DNA of 64,000 bases from Planctomycetota bacterium (GTDB lineage Bacteria > Planctomycetota > UBA1135 > UBA2386), in contig JAEUHR010000003.1 of the NCBI GenBank assembly GCA_016794425.1, forward strand, positions 235,046 to 299,045, read 5' to 3'. Below, in pieces: positions 43,277 through 52,892 of this stretch; position 1 is the stretch's first letter; every line of letters begins with the position of its first letter. The notes beneath the pieces were generated by a model. That model saw only the letters and a list, made by a program, of their open reading frames with translations. It ran no database searches and had not been told where the DNA came from. A program made the translations under genes and the position numbers.

Positions 43277-46004
43277 GCGCTGGACGCGCATCGAGGCCGC
43301 GTTCCACGAAGTCGCCGAACTGCCGGGCCCGCAGCGCGCCGAACGGCTGGTCGCGGTGTGCGGCGACGACGACGATCTGCGGCGGCAGGTGCAGCGGCTG
43401 CTGGCCGCCGATGCGTCGCCCGCCGACCCGCTGCTCGACGCCGGCATCGGCACGGCGCTGCGCGGCCACGATCCGCTGCTCGGCCGGCGCTTCGGCGCCT
43501 GGGAGCTGGTCGAACGGATCGCCGAGGGCGGCATGGGCACGGTCTACCGGGCCGAGCGGCGCGACGGTGACTTCGAACAGGAGGTCGCGGTCAAGGTGCT
43601 GCGGCTCGGTCTGTCGTCGCCCGGCATGCGCGACCGCTTTGCGCGCGAACGGCAGACGCTGGCGCGCATCGTGCACGGCAACGTCGCGCGGCTGCTCGAC
43701 GGCGGCACCACCGAGCAGGGCGTGCCGTTCATCGCGATGGAGCTCGTCGACGGCGTGCCGATCGACCGCTTCTGCGACCAGCAGCGTGCGAGCCTGCGCA
43801 CGCGGCTCGCGCTGTTCGCGGCGGTGTGCCGCGCCGTGCAGTTCGCGCATCAGAACCTGGTCGCGCACCTGGACCTGAAGCCGGCCAACATCCTGGTCGA
43901 CGCGCACGGCGTGCCGAAGCTGGTCGACTTCGGCGTCGCAGCGCTGCTGCAGGCGGTCGGCGACGGCGGCGGGCCGGGCTCGGTCGCGGTCACGCGCAGC
44001 CGGCCGCTGACGCCCGAGTACGCGAGCCCCGAGTTGCTGCGCGGCGAACCGGTCGGCACCGGCGCCGACGTCTGGTCGCTCGGCGCCGTCCTGTACGAAC
44101 TGCTGACCGGCGTACGTGCGTTCCGGCCGACGCGCAGCGACTACGAGCTGGCCCGGGTCGTCAGCGAGACCGACGCAGCGCGGCCCAGCGACGCGTTCGC
44201 CGATGCCGCCGCCGCGGCCGAACGGGCGCGCTGCCGCGCCGCCAGCGGGCCCGAACTGGCGCGGTTGCTGCGCGGTGACCTCGACCGCATCGTGCAGAAG
44301 GCGCTGCGGCGCGACGTCGCGGCGCGCTACGCGTCGTGCCGCGACCTCGCCGACGACATCGAGCGCCATCTGGCCGGCTTCCCGGTGGCCGCGCGCGAAC
44401 CGAGCTTCGGCTACCGCGCGCACAAGTTCGTGGTCCGGCACCGGCTGGCCGTGGCGGCGGTCACGGCGGTGGTCGTGGCGCTGGTCGGCGGGCTGTGGGC
44501 GAGCCTGCACCTGGCCCGGGTCGCGACGCGCGAACGCGACGCCACCGCGGCCGCTCGGCGCGAGGCCGAACTGGCGCGCGATGCTGCCACCGTCGAGCGC
44601 GACGCCGCAGCCGCGGCCCGCGCCGAAGCGGAGTCGGCCCGCGACCGCGCCGAGCACGAGGCGCTGCACGCGCGCGTCGAGGCCGCATCGAGCTACGTGG
44701 TGGCGGAGTTCCTCGGCGACACGTTCCTGTCCGGCCGGTTCCTGGCCGACGCCGGCCAGCGCGACGCGGCGCTGGCGACGATCCGACGCAAGGCCGAGCA
44801 GGTGCGGCGCCAGCACGACGACGACGTGCACCTGCGCGCAAACCTGCTGCACGCGCTCGGGCGCGCGGCGCTGCGCGTCGGTGCCGCGGCCGACGCCGAG
44901 GCGCTGTTGCGCGAGGCCGGCGACCTGCGGCGCGACCACTTCGGCGCCGACAGCCTCGAGTACGCGTTGAGCCTCGGTGCGCTGGGCCAGTTCTACTACG
45001 GCGAGGGGCGGCTGCCCGATGCGCTGACGGCCCTGCGCGAAGCCTACCGGCTGCAGCGCGAGTGCCCGCACGACGTGCACACCGACATCGCGATGGCGGC
45101 GAACGACCTCGGCGCCGCCGAACGCGCGGCCGGCAACCGCGACCGGGCGCGCGAACTGCACGAGGAGGCGCTGGCGCTGCGGCGCGCCAGCGACGCACCC
45201 GAACTGGTCGCCGAGAGCCTGAACAACCTCGCCAACTGCGAAGTGGACCCCGCCGCGGCGCGCCGGCACCTCGACGAGGCGCTGCAGCTGCGGCGCCAGG
45301 TGTTCGGCGCCGACGATCCGCTGACGCTGCAGTCGGCGAGCAACCTGGCGGCGTGCTGCCTGAAACTCGGCCAGGTGGACGCCGCGCGCACCCTGCTCGT
45401 GGACGTCGATCGGCGTGCGCTCGGGCTCGGTGCGCTCGGCCACGAAGCGCGTTCGGCGGCGCTGCGGCTGCTGGCCTGGATCGAACTGCAGCAGGGTGAT
45501 GCGGCCGCCGCCGAAGCCGCGATCGGCGCCGCGCTGGCGCTGGACCGGCAGCGGCTCGGTGACGGCCATGCGCAGCTCGCGGCGCCGCTCGAGATCGAGG
45601 CCAAGGTGCTCGAACGCCAGGCGCGCTGGCCGGAGGCCTGTGACCGCTGGGCCGAGGTGCTGCGGCTGCGCCGCGGCATGCTGCCGGCGGACCACCGCCT
45701 GCTGCCGCTGACGTCGTGCAGCCTCGGGCTCGCGCGGGTGCGCGCCGGCGACGTGACGGCGGGCCTGGCCGAGTTGCGTGCGGCGGCAGCGGCGCTGGCG
45801 GGCGGTGCGCCCGCCGACCGTGTCGACGCCGCGGTCTGCCTGGCGCTCGGCGAGGAGGTGGCCGGCGAGGTCGAGGCGGCCGAGCGGCGGCTGCGCGCGG
45901 CGTTGCAGACGTGCCGCGACGAGCCGGCCGCCGCCGGCCGCCGCGGGGTGGTCGAAGGGCACTTGCGCGAGTTGCTGCGGCGGCGTTCCGAGCGGCGCCG
46001 CTGA
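43260..46004 (+). CDS. Ser/Thr protein kinase with C-terminal TPR region, partner of the ECF sigma factor
   Basis: 914 aa. The short N-terminal helical segment (ERWTRIEAAFHEVAELPGPQRAERL) is typical of this family. The kinase domain is at ~79-365: IAEGGMGTVYRAERRDGDFEQEVAVKVLR, catalytic loop AHLDLKPANILV (Leu replaces the Arg of HRD), DFG in LVDFGVA, and a YASPELL segment. A membrane helix (VAAVTAVVVALVGGLWASL) is at ~400, followed by a coiled coil with repeated 'RDAA..ERDAA'. Tetratricopeptide-like repeats follow to the end (LLHALGRAALRVG, YALSLGALGQFYYGEG, AESLNNLANCE, LQSASNLAACCLKLGQ). It likely phosphorylates or sequesters the sigma factor with which it overlaps. Confidence 0.93.
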   Translation: MTWTRERWTRIEAAFHEVAELPGPQRAERLVAVCGDDDDLRRQVQRLLAADASPADPLLDAGIGTALRGHDPLLGRRFGAWELVERIAEGGMGTVYRAERRDGDFEQEVAVKVLRLGLSSPGMRDRFARERQTLARIVHGNVARLLDGGTTEQGVPFIAMELVDGVPIDRFCDQQRASLRTRLALFAAVCRAVQFAHQNLVAHLDLKPANILVDAHGVPKLVDFGVAALLQAVGDGGGPGSVAVTRSRPLTPEYASPELLRGEPVGTGADVWSLGAVLYELLTGVRAFRPTRSDYELARVVSETDAARPSDAFADAAAAAERARCRAASGPELARLLRGDLDRIVQKALRRDVAARYASCRDLADDIERHLAGFPVAAREPSFGYRAHKFVVRHRLAVAAVTAVVVALVGGLWASLHLARVATRERDATAAARREAELARDAATVERDAAAAARAEAESARDRAEHEALHARVEAASSYVVAEFLGDTFLSGRFLADAGQRDAALATIRRKAEQVRRQHDDDVHLRANLLHALGRAALRVGAAADAEALLREAGDLRRDHFGADSLEYALSLGALGQFYYGEGRLPDALTALREAYRLQRECPHDVHTDIAMAANDLGAAERAAGNRDRARELHEEALALRRASDAPELVAESLNNLANCEVDPAAARRHLDEALQLRRQVFGADDPLTLQSASNLAACCLKLGQVDAARTLLVDVDRRALGLGALGHEARSAALRLLAWIELQQGDAAAAEAAIGAALALDRQRLGDGHAQLAAPLEIEAKVLERQARWPEACDRWAEVLRLRRGMLPADHRLLPLTSCSLGLARVRAGDVTAGLAELRAAAAALAGGAPADRVDAAVCLALGEEVAGEVEAAERRLRAALQTCRDEPAAAGRRGVVEGHLRELLRRRSERRR

Positions 46005-46012
46005 CCGCCGCG

Positions 46013-46789
46013 TCAGCGGCCGGGCGCGACCGCGCCGCGTTCGCCGAGCAGCACGCTCGGCTTGCGCGCCGGCACCAGGTGCCGCGCCGCGCCGGCGCGC
46101 ACGTGCGCGACGGCTTCGCCGACGTCGTCGGTCAGCAGCAACCGGTCGACGTCGCGCGCCTCGATGGTGCCGTGCGCGACCATCGTCTCGCGCAGGAAGC
46201 CGAGCAGCGGGCGCCAGTAGTCGACGCCCATCAGCACCAGCGGGAAGTCCTCGATCTTGCCGGTCTGGATCAGCGTCGCCGCTTCGAACAGCTCGTCCAT
46301 CGTGCCGAAGCCGCCCGGCAGCACGACGAAGGCGTAGCTGTACTTCACCAGCATGACCTTGCGGACGAAGAAGTAGCGGAACTCGACGAAGCGGTCGAGG
46401 TACGGGTTCGGCTGCTGCTCATGCGGCAGCGTGATGTTGCAGCCGACGCTGAGGCCGCCGCCGTCGCGGGCGCCGCGGTTGGCCGCCTCCATGACGCCAG
46501 GGCCGCCGCCGGTCATCACCGTGAGGCCGGCGTGCGCCAGTTCGCGGCCGATGTCGCGCGCGAGCCGGTAGTGCGGATGGTCGTCGCGGAACCGCGCCGA
46601 GCCGAACACGGTCACGCACGGCGGCAGGAAGTGCAGCGCGCGGAAGCCCTTGATGAACTCGGCGCCGATGCGCAGCACGCGCGTGAACTCGGCCCAGCGG
46701 TTGCGTGGGCCGGCGAGGAACTGGCGCTCGGTCGGATCGCGCGTGGCCTTGCCCCAGGCCGATTCCGGTGGGCGGGGAGCGTCGGTCAT
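46013..46789 (-). CDS. LOG-family (TIGR00730/'lonely guy') Rossmann-fold protein
   Basis: 258 aa. The family motifs are VTVFGSARFRDDHPHYRLA, MTGGGPGVMEAANRGARDGGG, and the signature PGGFGTMDELFEAATL. LOG enzymes hydrolyse nucleoside 5'-monophosphates at the N-glycosidic bond, including cytokinin nucleotides in some species, and bacterial ones are often of unknown physiological role. A basic N-terminal extension of ~50 residues precedes the fold, and a short tail follows. It converges on the kinase gene by 8 bp. Confidence 0.92.
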   Translation of the reverse strand: MTDAPRPPESAWGKATRDPTERQFLAGPRNRWAEFTRVLRIGAEFIKGFRALHFLPPCVTVFGSARFRDDHPHYRLARDIGRELAHAGLTVMTGGGPGVMEAANRGARDGGGLSVGCNITLPHEQQPNPYLDRFVEFRYFFVRKVMLVKYSYAFVVLPGGFGTMDELFEAATLIQTGKIEDFPLVLMGVDYWRPLLGFLRETMVAHGTIEARDVDRLLLTDDVGEAVAHVRAGAARHLVPARKPSVLLGERGAVAPGR

Positions 46790-46862
46790 GGCAACGAGGT
46801 CGGCGCGGCGTCGACGAGGACAGCGCGGCGCGGGCCGGCGGCGGGTGCCGCCGCGCGGCGCA

Positions 46863-47066
46863 TCACTTCTTCTTGCCGCCGTCCTTCTTCTTGCCGCCGG
46901 ACAGCAGCAGGATCAGGCCGAGCACCGCCGAGCCGCCGCGGATGCCCCAGGCGGCGTTCTCGCCCCAGTTGCCGATCCAGGCCATCCATGGCACGTCGAG
47001 CTGCAGGAAGTAGATCGCCAGCGTGCCGACGCCGAACAGGAACAACAGCAGGCCCAGGAGGCGCAT
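46863..47066 (-). CDS. Small two-helix membrane protein with a lysine-rich tail
   Basis: 67 aa. The first membrane helix is LLGLLLFLFGVGTLAIYFL, followed by a Trp-rich loop (VPWMAWIGNWGENAAWGIRG), a second helix (GSAVLGLILLLSG) and a cytoplasmic tail GGKKKDGGKKK. Codon use has the GC-rich third positions of its neighbours, so it is very probably real. No function known. A TATGGT hexamer lies 10 nt upstream. Confidence 0.75.
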   Translation of the reverse strand: MRLLGLLLFLFGVGTLAIYFLQLDVPWMAWIGNWGENAAWGIRGGSAVLGLILLLSGGKKKDGGKKK

Positions 47067-47076
47067 GGCTCGGCAC

Positions 47077-47082
47077 CATAGC
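47077..47082 (-). promoter_or_regulatory. -10-like hexamer TATGGT upstream of the small membrane protein
   Basis: TATGGT on the minus strand ends 10 nt before the ATG at 47066. It fits the leaderless pattern seen elsewhere in the window. Confidence 0.38.
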
Positions 47083-47130
47083 GACGGCAGGGGCGCGGCC
47101 CAACGGTCGAATTGCGGTTCGCCGGGTCGG

Positions 47131-47931
47131 TCAGCCTTCGGCGGCCGCGACGCGCACCATCTCGCGGAACACGACCATGCCGTCGCCGTCCTCGGGCAAC
47201 GTGCCGCGCGCGAGCTGCGTGCGGCGCCAGTCCGGCATGTGCGTCGGCAGGTAGCTGCGGTCCGGGTGCGGCATCACGCCGAGCACGCGGCCGCTGTGGT
47301 CGGTCAGTCCGGCGATGCCGAGCGGCGCGCCGTTCGGGTTCTGCGGGTAGCGCTCGGTGGCCTGGCCGTGCTCGTCGACGTACAGCGCGGTCGCGTAGCC
47401 TTCGTCGACCAACAGCCGCTGCAGCGCCGGTGTGCGTGCGACCAGGCGCCCTTCGCCGTGTGCGGCCGGCCAGCGCAGCGTCAGCCCCGGCGGCAGGAAC
47501 GCGCAGCGCGACTTCGTCGTGCGCAGCGTGACCCAGCGGCACTCGTAGTGGTCGCTGAGGTTGTGCGTCAGCGTGACCTCTTCGTCGAGACGGCCCTGCG
47601 TGCACGGCAGCAGGCCCAGGCGCACCAGCACCTGGAAGCCGTTGCAGATGCCGAGCACGAGGCCGCCGCGCGCGACGAAGCGCAGGATCCGTTCGCCGAG
47701 CGCCTGCTTCATCTCGGTCGCCAGCACCCGGCCCGAGCTGATGTCGTCGCCGTACGAGAAGCCGCCGGGCACCGCGAGCGCCGCGAAGCCGTCGAGCCGG
47801 TCCGGCGCGGCCAGCAGCTGGCGGATGTGCACGAACGACGGCGCCGCGCCGGCGCGCGCGAACGCGTGTTGCGTCTCGCGTTCGCAGTTGATGCCGGGGG
47901 CACGCAGCACGAGCACCTTCGGGGTCGTCAT
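47131..47931 (-). CDS. purQ: Phosphoribosylformylglycinamidine synthase, glutaminase subunit
   Basis: 266 aa class I glutamine amidotransferase supplying ammonia to PurL. VLVLRAPGINCERET at the N-terminus, FSYGDDISSGRVLA, the nucleophile Cys in GLVLGICNGFQVLVRLGLLP and the His/Glu region GVMPHPDRSY are present. The ATG at 47931 overlaps the purSL TGA (ATGA), so translation is coupled. It is slightly longer than the minimal PurQ because of a C-terminal stretch. Confidence 0.95.
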   Translation of the reverse strand: MTTPKVLVLRAPGINCERETQHAFARAGAAPSFVHIRQLLAAPDRLDGFAALAVPGGFSYGDDISSGRVLATEMKQALGERILRFVARGGLVLGICNGFQVLVRLGLLPCTQGRLDEEVTLTHNLSDHYECRWVTLRTTKSRCAFLPPGLTLRWPAAHGEGRLVARTPALQRLLVDEGYATALYVDEHGQATERYPQNPNGAPLGIAGLTDHSGRVLGVMPHPDRSYLPTHMPDWRRTQLARGTLPEDGDGMVVFREMVRVAAAEG

Positions 47932-50828
47932 CGCGCCACCTCCGGCGCCAGCGTGCCATCGAGGTCGAGCGGTCGTTTCCACGCCCGTTCGACGGCGTCC
48001 AGCGGCACCGTCGCCAGCACCTTGCCGTCGCGGTGGAACACCAGTTCCTTCGCCTGCGTGACTTCGCCGACGACCGCGAACGGCACCTGGTGCAGGTTGG
48101 CGCGCAGGTCGGCCAGGCGGTCCGGCGCGACCTCGAGCAGGATGCGGCTCTGCGACTCGCTGAACAGGATCTGCTCGGGCCGCTGCACGCCGCTCGCGGT
48201 CGGCACCGCGGCGATGTCGATGCGCGCACCGAGCCGGCCGCCGAGCGCCATCTCGGCGACCGCGGCGCCGAGGCCGCCTTCGCTGAGGTCGTGCGCCGAC
48301 AGCACGCAGCGCGCCGCGATCGCGCGGTGCACACCGTGCAGCACGTCGCGGCCGAGTCCGTGGTCGACGCGCGGCACCTGCGCGCCGAGTTCGCCCTTGG
48401 TCTTGTAGTAGACGCTGCCGCCGAGCTCGTCCTTGGTGACGCCGACCAGCACCAGCAGCGAGCCGGGCCGCTTGCAGTCCGAGGTCAGCGTCGCGCGCAC
48501 GTCGGCGATCACCGACATCGCCGTGACCAGGATGCAGCCGGGGATCCGGATCACGCCGGTGGGGGTGCGGAACTCGTTGTGCAGCGAGTCCTTGCCGGAC
48601 ACGAACGGCGTGCGGTAGGTGAGCGCCAGCGCGCAGACGGCTTCGGTCGCGCGCACCAGTTCACCGAGCGCCTGCGGGTCCCTGGTGCTGCCCCAGCAGT
48701 AGTTGTCGAGGATCGCCGTGTAGTCGGGGTCACCGCCGCAGGCGACGAGGTTGCGCATCGCCTCGTCGAGCGCGCACTCGGCCATCGCCGCCGGATCGAT
48801 GCGGCTGTAGCGCGGGTTCAGGCCGTTGGCGAGCACGACGCCGCGCAGCGAACCGAGCTTCGGTGCCAGCACGGCCGCGTCGGCGGGGCCGTCGTCGCGC
48901 ACGCCGCACAGCGGCTTGCCGGCCGAGCCCGCCTGCACCTCGTGGTCGTACTGGCGCACGATCCACTCCTTGCTGCAGATCGCGTAGTCGCCGAGCACCG
49001 CCAGCAGCGCCTGGCCGAGGTCGCGTTCGGGCGGCAGCTGCGGTTCGGCGAGTGCCTTCGGCGCCCAGGTCGCGTCGCGCGTCTGCACCGGCACACCCTT
49101 GTGCAGGAAGTGCAGGTCGAGGTCGGCGTGCACGGTGCCGGCGTGGCGCACGACCAGCCGGCCGCTGTCGGTGAACGTGCCGAGCACGGTCGCCTCGCAG
49201 GCCTCTTCGGCGCAGACCGCGAGCAGCTGCGCGAGCTTCGCCGGCGGCACCGCCAGCACCATGCGTTCCTGCGCTTCGCTGATCCAGATCTCCCACGGCG
49301 CGAGGCCCTGGTACTTCAGCGGTGCGTGCTGCAGGTCGACGTCGGCGCCGAGGCCCTCGGCCATCTCGCCGATCGCCGAGCTGAAACCGCCGGCGCCGCA
49401 GTCGGTGATCGCCGAGAACAGGTCCAGATCGGCGCAGCGCAGCACCGCGTCCATGACCTTGCGTTCGGTGATCGGGTCGCCGATCTGCACCGCGCCCGAG
49501 CTCAGCGTCTCGCTCTCGGTGTGCAGCTCGAGCGAGCTGAACGTCGCGCCGTGGATGCCGTCGCGGCCGGTGCGGCCGCCGAGCGCGACGATCGCGTCGC
49601 CGCGGTGCACCTGCTTGTGGGCGCGCGCGGTCGGCAGGATGCCGATGTTGCCGACGTAGACCAGCGGGTTGCCGACGAAGTTCTCGTCGAAGTGCACGCT
49701 GCCGTTCACGGTCGGGATGCCCATCGGGTTGCCGTAGTCGCGCACGCCGGCGACGACGCCCTTCAGCACCGACAGCGGCGGCAGGCAGCCCTGCGGCACC
49801 TGCGTGGCCGGCAGGTCCGGCGGCGCGAAGCAGAACACGTCGGTGCTGGCGATCGGCCGCGCGCCGAGGCCGGTGCCCAGCACGTCGCGGATCACGCCGC
49901 CGACGCCGGTGCCGGCGCCGCCGAACGGCTCGATCGCGGAGGGCCGGTTGTGGGTCTCGACCTTGATGCAGACCGAGTGCTCGTCGTCGAACCGGATCAC
50001 GCCCGCGTTGTCGGTGAACACGCTGACGCAGAAGTCGCGGTCGAGCGTGCGGGTCACGTGCGCGATCGTGCTCTTCAGCAGGTTCTCGATCGTGCGGCCC
50101 TGCCAGCGCACGTTGCCGGTCAGCGTCTTGTGCTTGCAGTGCTCGCTCCAGGTCTGCGCCAGCGTCTCCAGCTCCATGCGCGTCGGCGCGCGGCCGAGGC
50201 CGGCGAAGTGGCGCTGGATCGCCGCCATCTCGGCGCCGTCGAGCGCCAGGCCGCCGTCCTTCGACAGCCGCTCGAGGCCGACTGGGTCGAGGCCGGCCAG
50301 CGGCACCGCGTGCACGGCGAGGTCCGGCGCCGGCGAGGCGCCCGGCAGGCCCACCGGCAGCGCGTCGAGCAGCACGTCCTGCACGACGTCGTTGGCGAGC
50401 GCCTTCTTCGCCGCCTGCAGCAGGCGTGCGCCGTCGACGCGGCCGTGCACGTCGAACACCTTGTAGGTGCCGGTCGCGACCGCCGGCAGGCCGAGGTCGC
50501 CGAGCGCCTTCTGCACCGAGTGCGCGACCGGGTCGGTGACGCCGGGCCGCGGCACCACCGCGACCGAGTGGGCCGCACCGCGCGGCGAAGCCGCCGTGGC
50601 ACCCGGCGCGTGCACCGAGCACTCGTCGACGACCGGGTCGCACAGCACCGCGGCCGCGAAGCGGCGCACCTGCGCTTCGTCGAGTTCGCGCGCCAGCAGG
50701 TAGCCGCGGCGACTGCGCACGCGGTCGATCCCGTCGAGCCCCGCGGCGCGCAGCGCGCGCAGCGCCGAACCGCCCATGGGATCCTGCTGATCGGGCTTCA
50801 CCACGACGTCGACGCGCCAGGCCTGCAT
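47928..50828 (-). CDS. purL: Phosphoribosylformylglycinamidine synthase, PurS-PurL fusion
   Basis: 966 aa. Residues ~1-80 (WRVDVVVKPDQQDPMGGSALRALRAAGL through DPVVDECSV) look like the PurS subunit, normally a separate ~80-residue protein. The PurL part begins after a linker and shows QTWSEHCKHKTL, VCIKVETHNRPSAIEPFGGAGTGVGGVIRD, GNPMGIPTVNGSV, and a second half with YRTPFVSGKDSLHNE and AHDLSEGGLGAA. It converts FGAR to FGAM with ATP and PurQ-derived ammonia. No separate purS is near, consistent with the fusion. The ATG at 50828 starts the PurS-like strand. Confidence 0.94.
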   Translation of the reverse strand: MQAWRVDVVVKPDQQDPMGGSALRALRAAGLDGIDRVRSRRGYLLARELDEAQVRRFAAAVLCDPVVDECSVHAPGATAASPRGAAHSVAVVPRPGVTDPVAHSVQKALGDLGLPAVATGTYKVFDVHGRVDGARLLQAAKKALANDVVQDVLLDALPVGLPGASPAPDLAVHAVPLAGLDPVGLERLSKDGGLALDGAEMAAIQRHFAGLGRAPTRMELETLAQTWSEHCKHKTLTGNVRWQGRTIENLLKSTIAHVTRTLDRDFCVSVFTDNAGVIRFDDEHSVCIKVETHNRPSAIEPFGGAGTGVGGVIRDVLGTGLGARPIASTDVFCFAPPDLPATQVPQGCLPPLSVLKGVVAGVRDYGNPMGIPTVNGSVHFDENFVGNPLVYVGNIGILPTARAHKQVHRGDAIVALGGRTGRDGIHGATFSSLELHTESETLSSGAVQIGDPITERKVMDAVLRCADLDLFSAITDCGAGGFSSAIGEMAEGLGADVDLQHAPLKYQGLAPWEIWISEAQERMVLAVPPAKLAQLLAVCAEEACEATVLGTFTDSGRLVVRHAGTVHADLDLHFLHKGVPVQTRDATWAPKALAEPQLPPERDLGQALLAVLGDYAICSKEWIVRQYDHEVQAGSAGKPLCGVRDDGPADAAVLAPKLGSLRGVVLANGLNPRYSRIDPAAMAECALDEAMRNLVACGGDPDYTAILDNYCWGSTRDPQALGELVRATEAVCALALTYRTPFVSGKDSLHNEFRTPTGVIRIPGCILVTAMSVIADVRATLTSDCKRPGSLLVLVGVTKDELGGSVYYKTKGELGAQVPRVDHGLGRDVLHGVHRAIAARCVLSAHDLSEGGLGAAVAEMALGGRLGARIDIAAVPTASGVQRPEQILFSESQSRILLEVAPDRLADLRANLHQVPFAVVGEVTQAKELVFHRDGKVLATVPLDAVERAWKRPLDLDGTLAPEVAR

Positions 50829-51006
50829 CGACGGCACGATGCCGGTCGGTCCGGAGCCGCGCAAGCATGCGGCGCGGGGGAAACGCCGGCGGCGGTGGCG
50901 ACCGCGGATTTGTCGCGCGCGCGGCAACGCACGGCGGCACGGGGCGCGGCCGGCCGGTAGACTGTCGCGCCTGCTCCACCGGCATCGCCACCCGCACATC
51001 GACCTC

Positions 51007-52845
51007 ATGCATCGCTGCTTCGCCGTCGTTCCGACCCTCGCCCTCCTGGCCGCCAGCGCCGCGGCCCAGTGCCTCAACACCGCCGCCCCGGGCAGTTCGC
51101 TGGGCGCCGGCGACAACCTGCTGTTCGCGCCCGCGGCGATGGGCATCTCGTTCCCGATGGCCGGCGCCGCCGGCATCCCGTTCACGCACTGCGCGGTGTC
51201 GACCAACGGCGTGCTGTTCCTGACCACCGGCGGCGCGGCGACCGACGCGCTCGGCACGATGTACGGCACGACGACCCAGCTGAGCGGCACCGCCGGCGCC
51301 TCGCCGCGCATCGCACCGTTCTGGACCGACCTGACGTCGATCGCGCCGACCGGCCAGGTTGCGCTCGACACGTCGGTGCCGGGCCGCTGCGCGGTCACCT
51401 GGATCGACTCGCGCGAGTTCCTCGGCACGACTGCGAAGAGCTTCCAGGTCGAGCTGTTCAACACCGGTGTCGTGCGCATGTCGTACGGCGCGGGCCTGGC
51501 GCTCGAGTCGCAGTTCGCGCTGGTCGGTCTGTCGGTCGGCAACAACATCGCGCTACCGGCGGCCAGCGACCTGTCGGCGGCGCCGGCGCTCGCGACCGGC
51601 ATCGGCTTCCAGCAGTTCGACCCGGCCAGCGTGCCGTTCGACCTCGCCGGCAAGTCGATCACGTGGACACCGAGCGGCGGTGGCTTCCAGGTGACGACGA
51701 GCTGCGAAGCGGCCGCGCACACGGCGTTCGGCACCGGCTGCTACTCGATCCCGCGCGAGTCGTTCTACCAGTACTTCGCGACCGCGGCCGCCGCGGCCGC
51801 CGCGCTGAACGGCCAGTCGATGCGGCTCACGCCGACCGCGACCGGCTATGGCGTCACCTGGGGCGGCGGCAGCTACGTGGTGCCGCCCGGCACCGCGACG
51901 GTGCTGGCGACCAACGACGACAACCACTCGCCGGTGGTGGCGGCACCGCCGCTGCCGGTGCCCGGCGGCACGGCGCCGGTGCTCTACGTGCACACGAACG
52001 GCTTCGTCTCGACCGGCAGCAGCAACCTCGGCGGTGCCTGGAACACGCCGCAGAACGACTACACGCCGTCGCCCGCGTTCCGCAATGCGCCGGCGACCGC
52101 GTTCTGGTCGTGGCACGACTACACGACGCTGAGCGGCACCGGCCGCGTCAAGACGCACACCGCCGTGGTTGGCCCCGACACGGTGCTCTACGTCACCTGG
52201 GACGCCGTCGAGAGCTACGCGGTGCCCGAGGTCGCGAACCCGAGCACGTTCCAGTTCCAGTTCAACCTGACGACCGGCGTCGTCACCTACGTCTGGCAGA
52301 ACCTGACCGCGATCGGCACCGGCGGCAGCACGGTGCTGCCCGAGGCGCACCTGATCGGTTACTCGCCGGGCGGCGCGTCGCTCGATCCGGGCGCGATCAC
52401 GCTGGCCAGCGCGCTGCCGCTCACGACCAACGCCGACGTGCGGCCGATGACGCTCGGCGCCGCACCGGCGCCGGTGATCAACCCGAGCACCGCGGTGACC
52501 TTCACGCTCGGTTCGATCCCCGAGTTCCTGCCGGGCAGCGGCGTCTACGTGTCGACGCTGTTCCTGAGCCTCGGCTCGATCCCCGGCGGCTTCGACCTCG
52601 GCCTGATCGGCGCCGGCGGCTGCAGTGCCTACATCGCCAGCCTCGACGTCAACCTCGGCGTGCCGGTCTCGTTCGTGCCGACCGCCGGCACCAACTTCGT
52701 GTTCGACAACGTCGTGTTCGCGCCGGGCAACGTCGTCTATGCGCAGGCCGTCGCGCTGATCGCGCCGAACAGCCTGCCGAACGGCCAGAACGCGTTCGGC
52801 ATGACGCTGAGCAACGGGCTGCGCACGAACGTCAACTCGTTCTGA
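51007..52845 (+). CDS. Secreted protein of unknown function with a planctomycete-type C-terminal module
   Basis: 612 aa, signal peptide MHRCFAVVPTLALLAASAAAQ. Two beta-rich halves are separated by the motif CEAAAHTAFGTGCYSIPRESFYQYF (residues ~236-260). The 'FGTGC' signature recurs in planctomycete secreted proteins. Both halves have a strand pattern with 'THCAVSTNGVLFLTTGG' and 'LYVHTNGFVSTGSSN', which suggests an internal duplication of a nidogen-like or lectin-like beta domain. The C-terminal ~110 residues (VSTLFLSLGSIPGGFDLGLIGAGGCSAYI...AQAVALIAPN) form another recurrent module. No enzyme motif. Possible -10 TAGACT at 50958-50963. Confidence 0.78.
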   Translation: MHRCFAVVPTLALLAASAAAQCLNTAAPGSSLGAGDNLLFAPAAMGISFPMAGAAGIPFTHCAVSTNGVLFLTTGGAATDALGTMYGTTTQLSGTAGASPRIAPFWTDLTSIAPTGQVALDTSVPGRCAVTWIDSREFLGTTAKSFQVELFNTGVVRMSYGAGLALESQFALVGLSVGNNIALPAASDLSAAPALATGIGFQQFDPASVPFDLAGKSITWTPSGGGFQVTTSCEAAAHTAFGTGCYSIPRESFYQYFATAAAAAAALNGQSMRLTPTATGYGVTWGGGSYVVPPGTATVLATNDDNHSPVVAAPPLPVPGGTAPVLYVHTNGFVSTGSSNLGGAWNTPQNDYTPSPAFRNAPATAFWSWHDYTTLSGTGRVKTHTAVVGPDTVLYVTWDAVESYAVPEVANPSTFQFQFNLTTGVVTYVWQNLTAIGTGGSTVLPEAHLIGYSPGGASLDPGAITLASALPLTTNADVRPMTLGAAPAPVINPSTAVTFTLGSIPEFLPGSGVYVSTLFLSLGSIPGGFDLGLIGAGGCSAYIASLDVNLGVPVSFVPTAGTNFVFDNVVFAPGNVVYAQAVALIAPNSLPNGQNAFGMTLSNGLRTNVNSF

Positions 52846-52892
52846 TCGGCGGCGGCGCGGCGCGCGGCGCGCGGCGGCCCGGGCTGCCGCGA

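Noticed and set aside
42900..45962. 1020-codon minus-strand open frame
   Set aside because: Antisense to the second Ser/Thr kinase and its sigma factor; no family motif.
48033..50960. 975-codon plus-strand open frame
   Set aside because: Antisense to purSL, which has strong family motifs.
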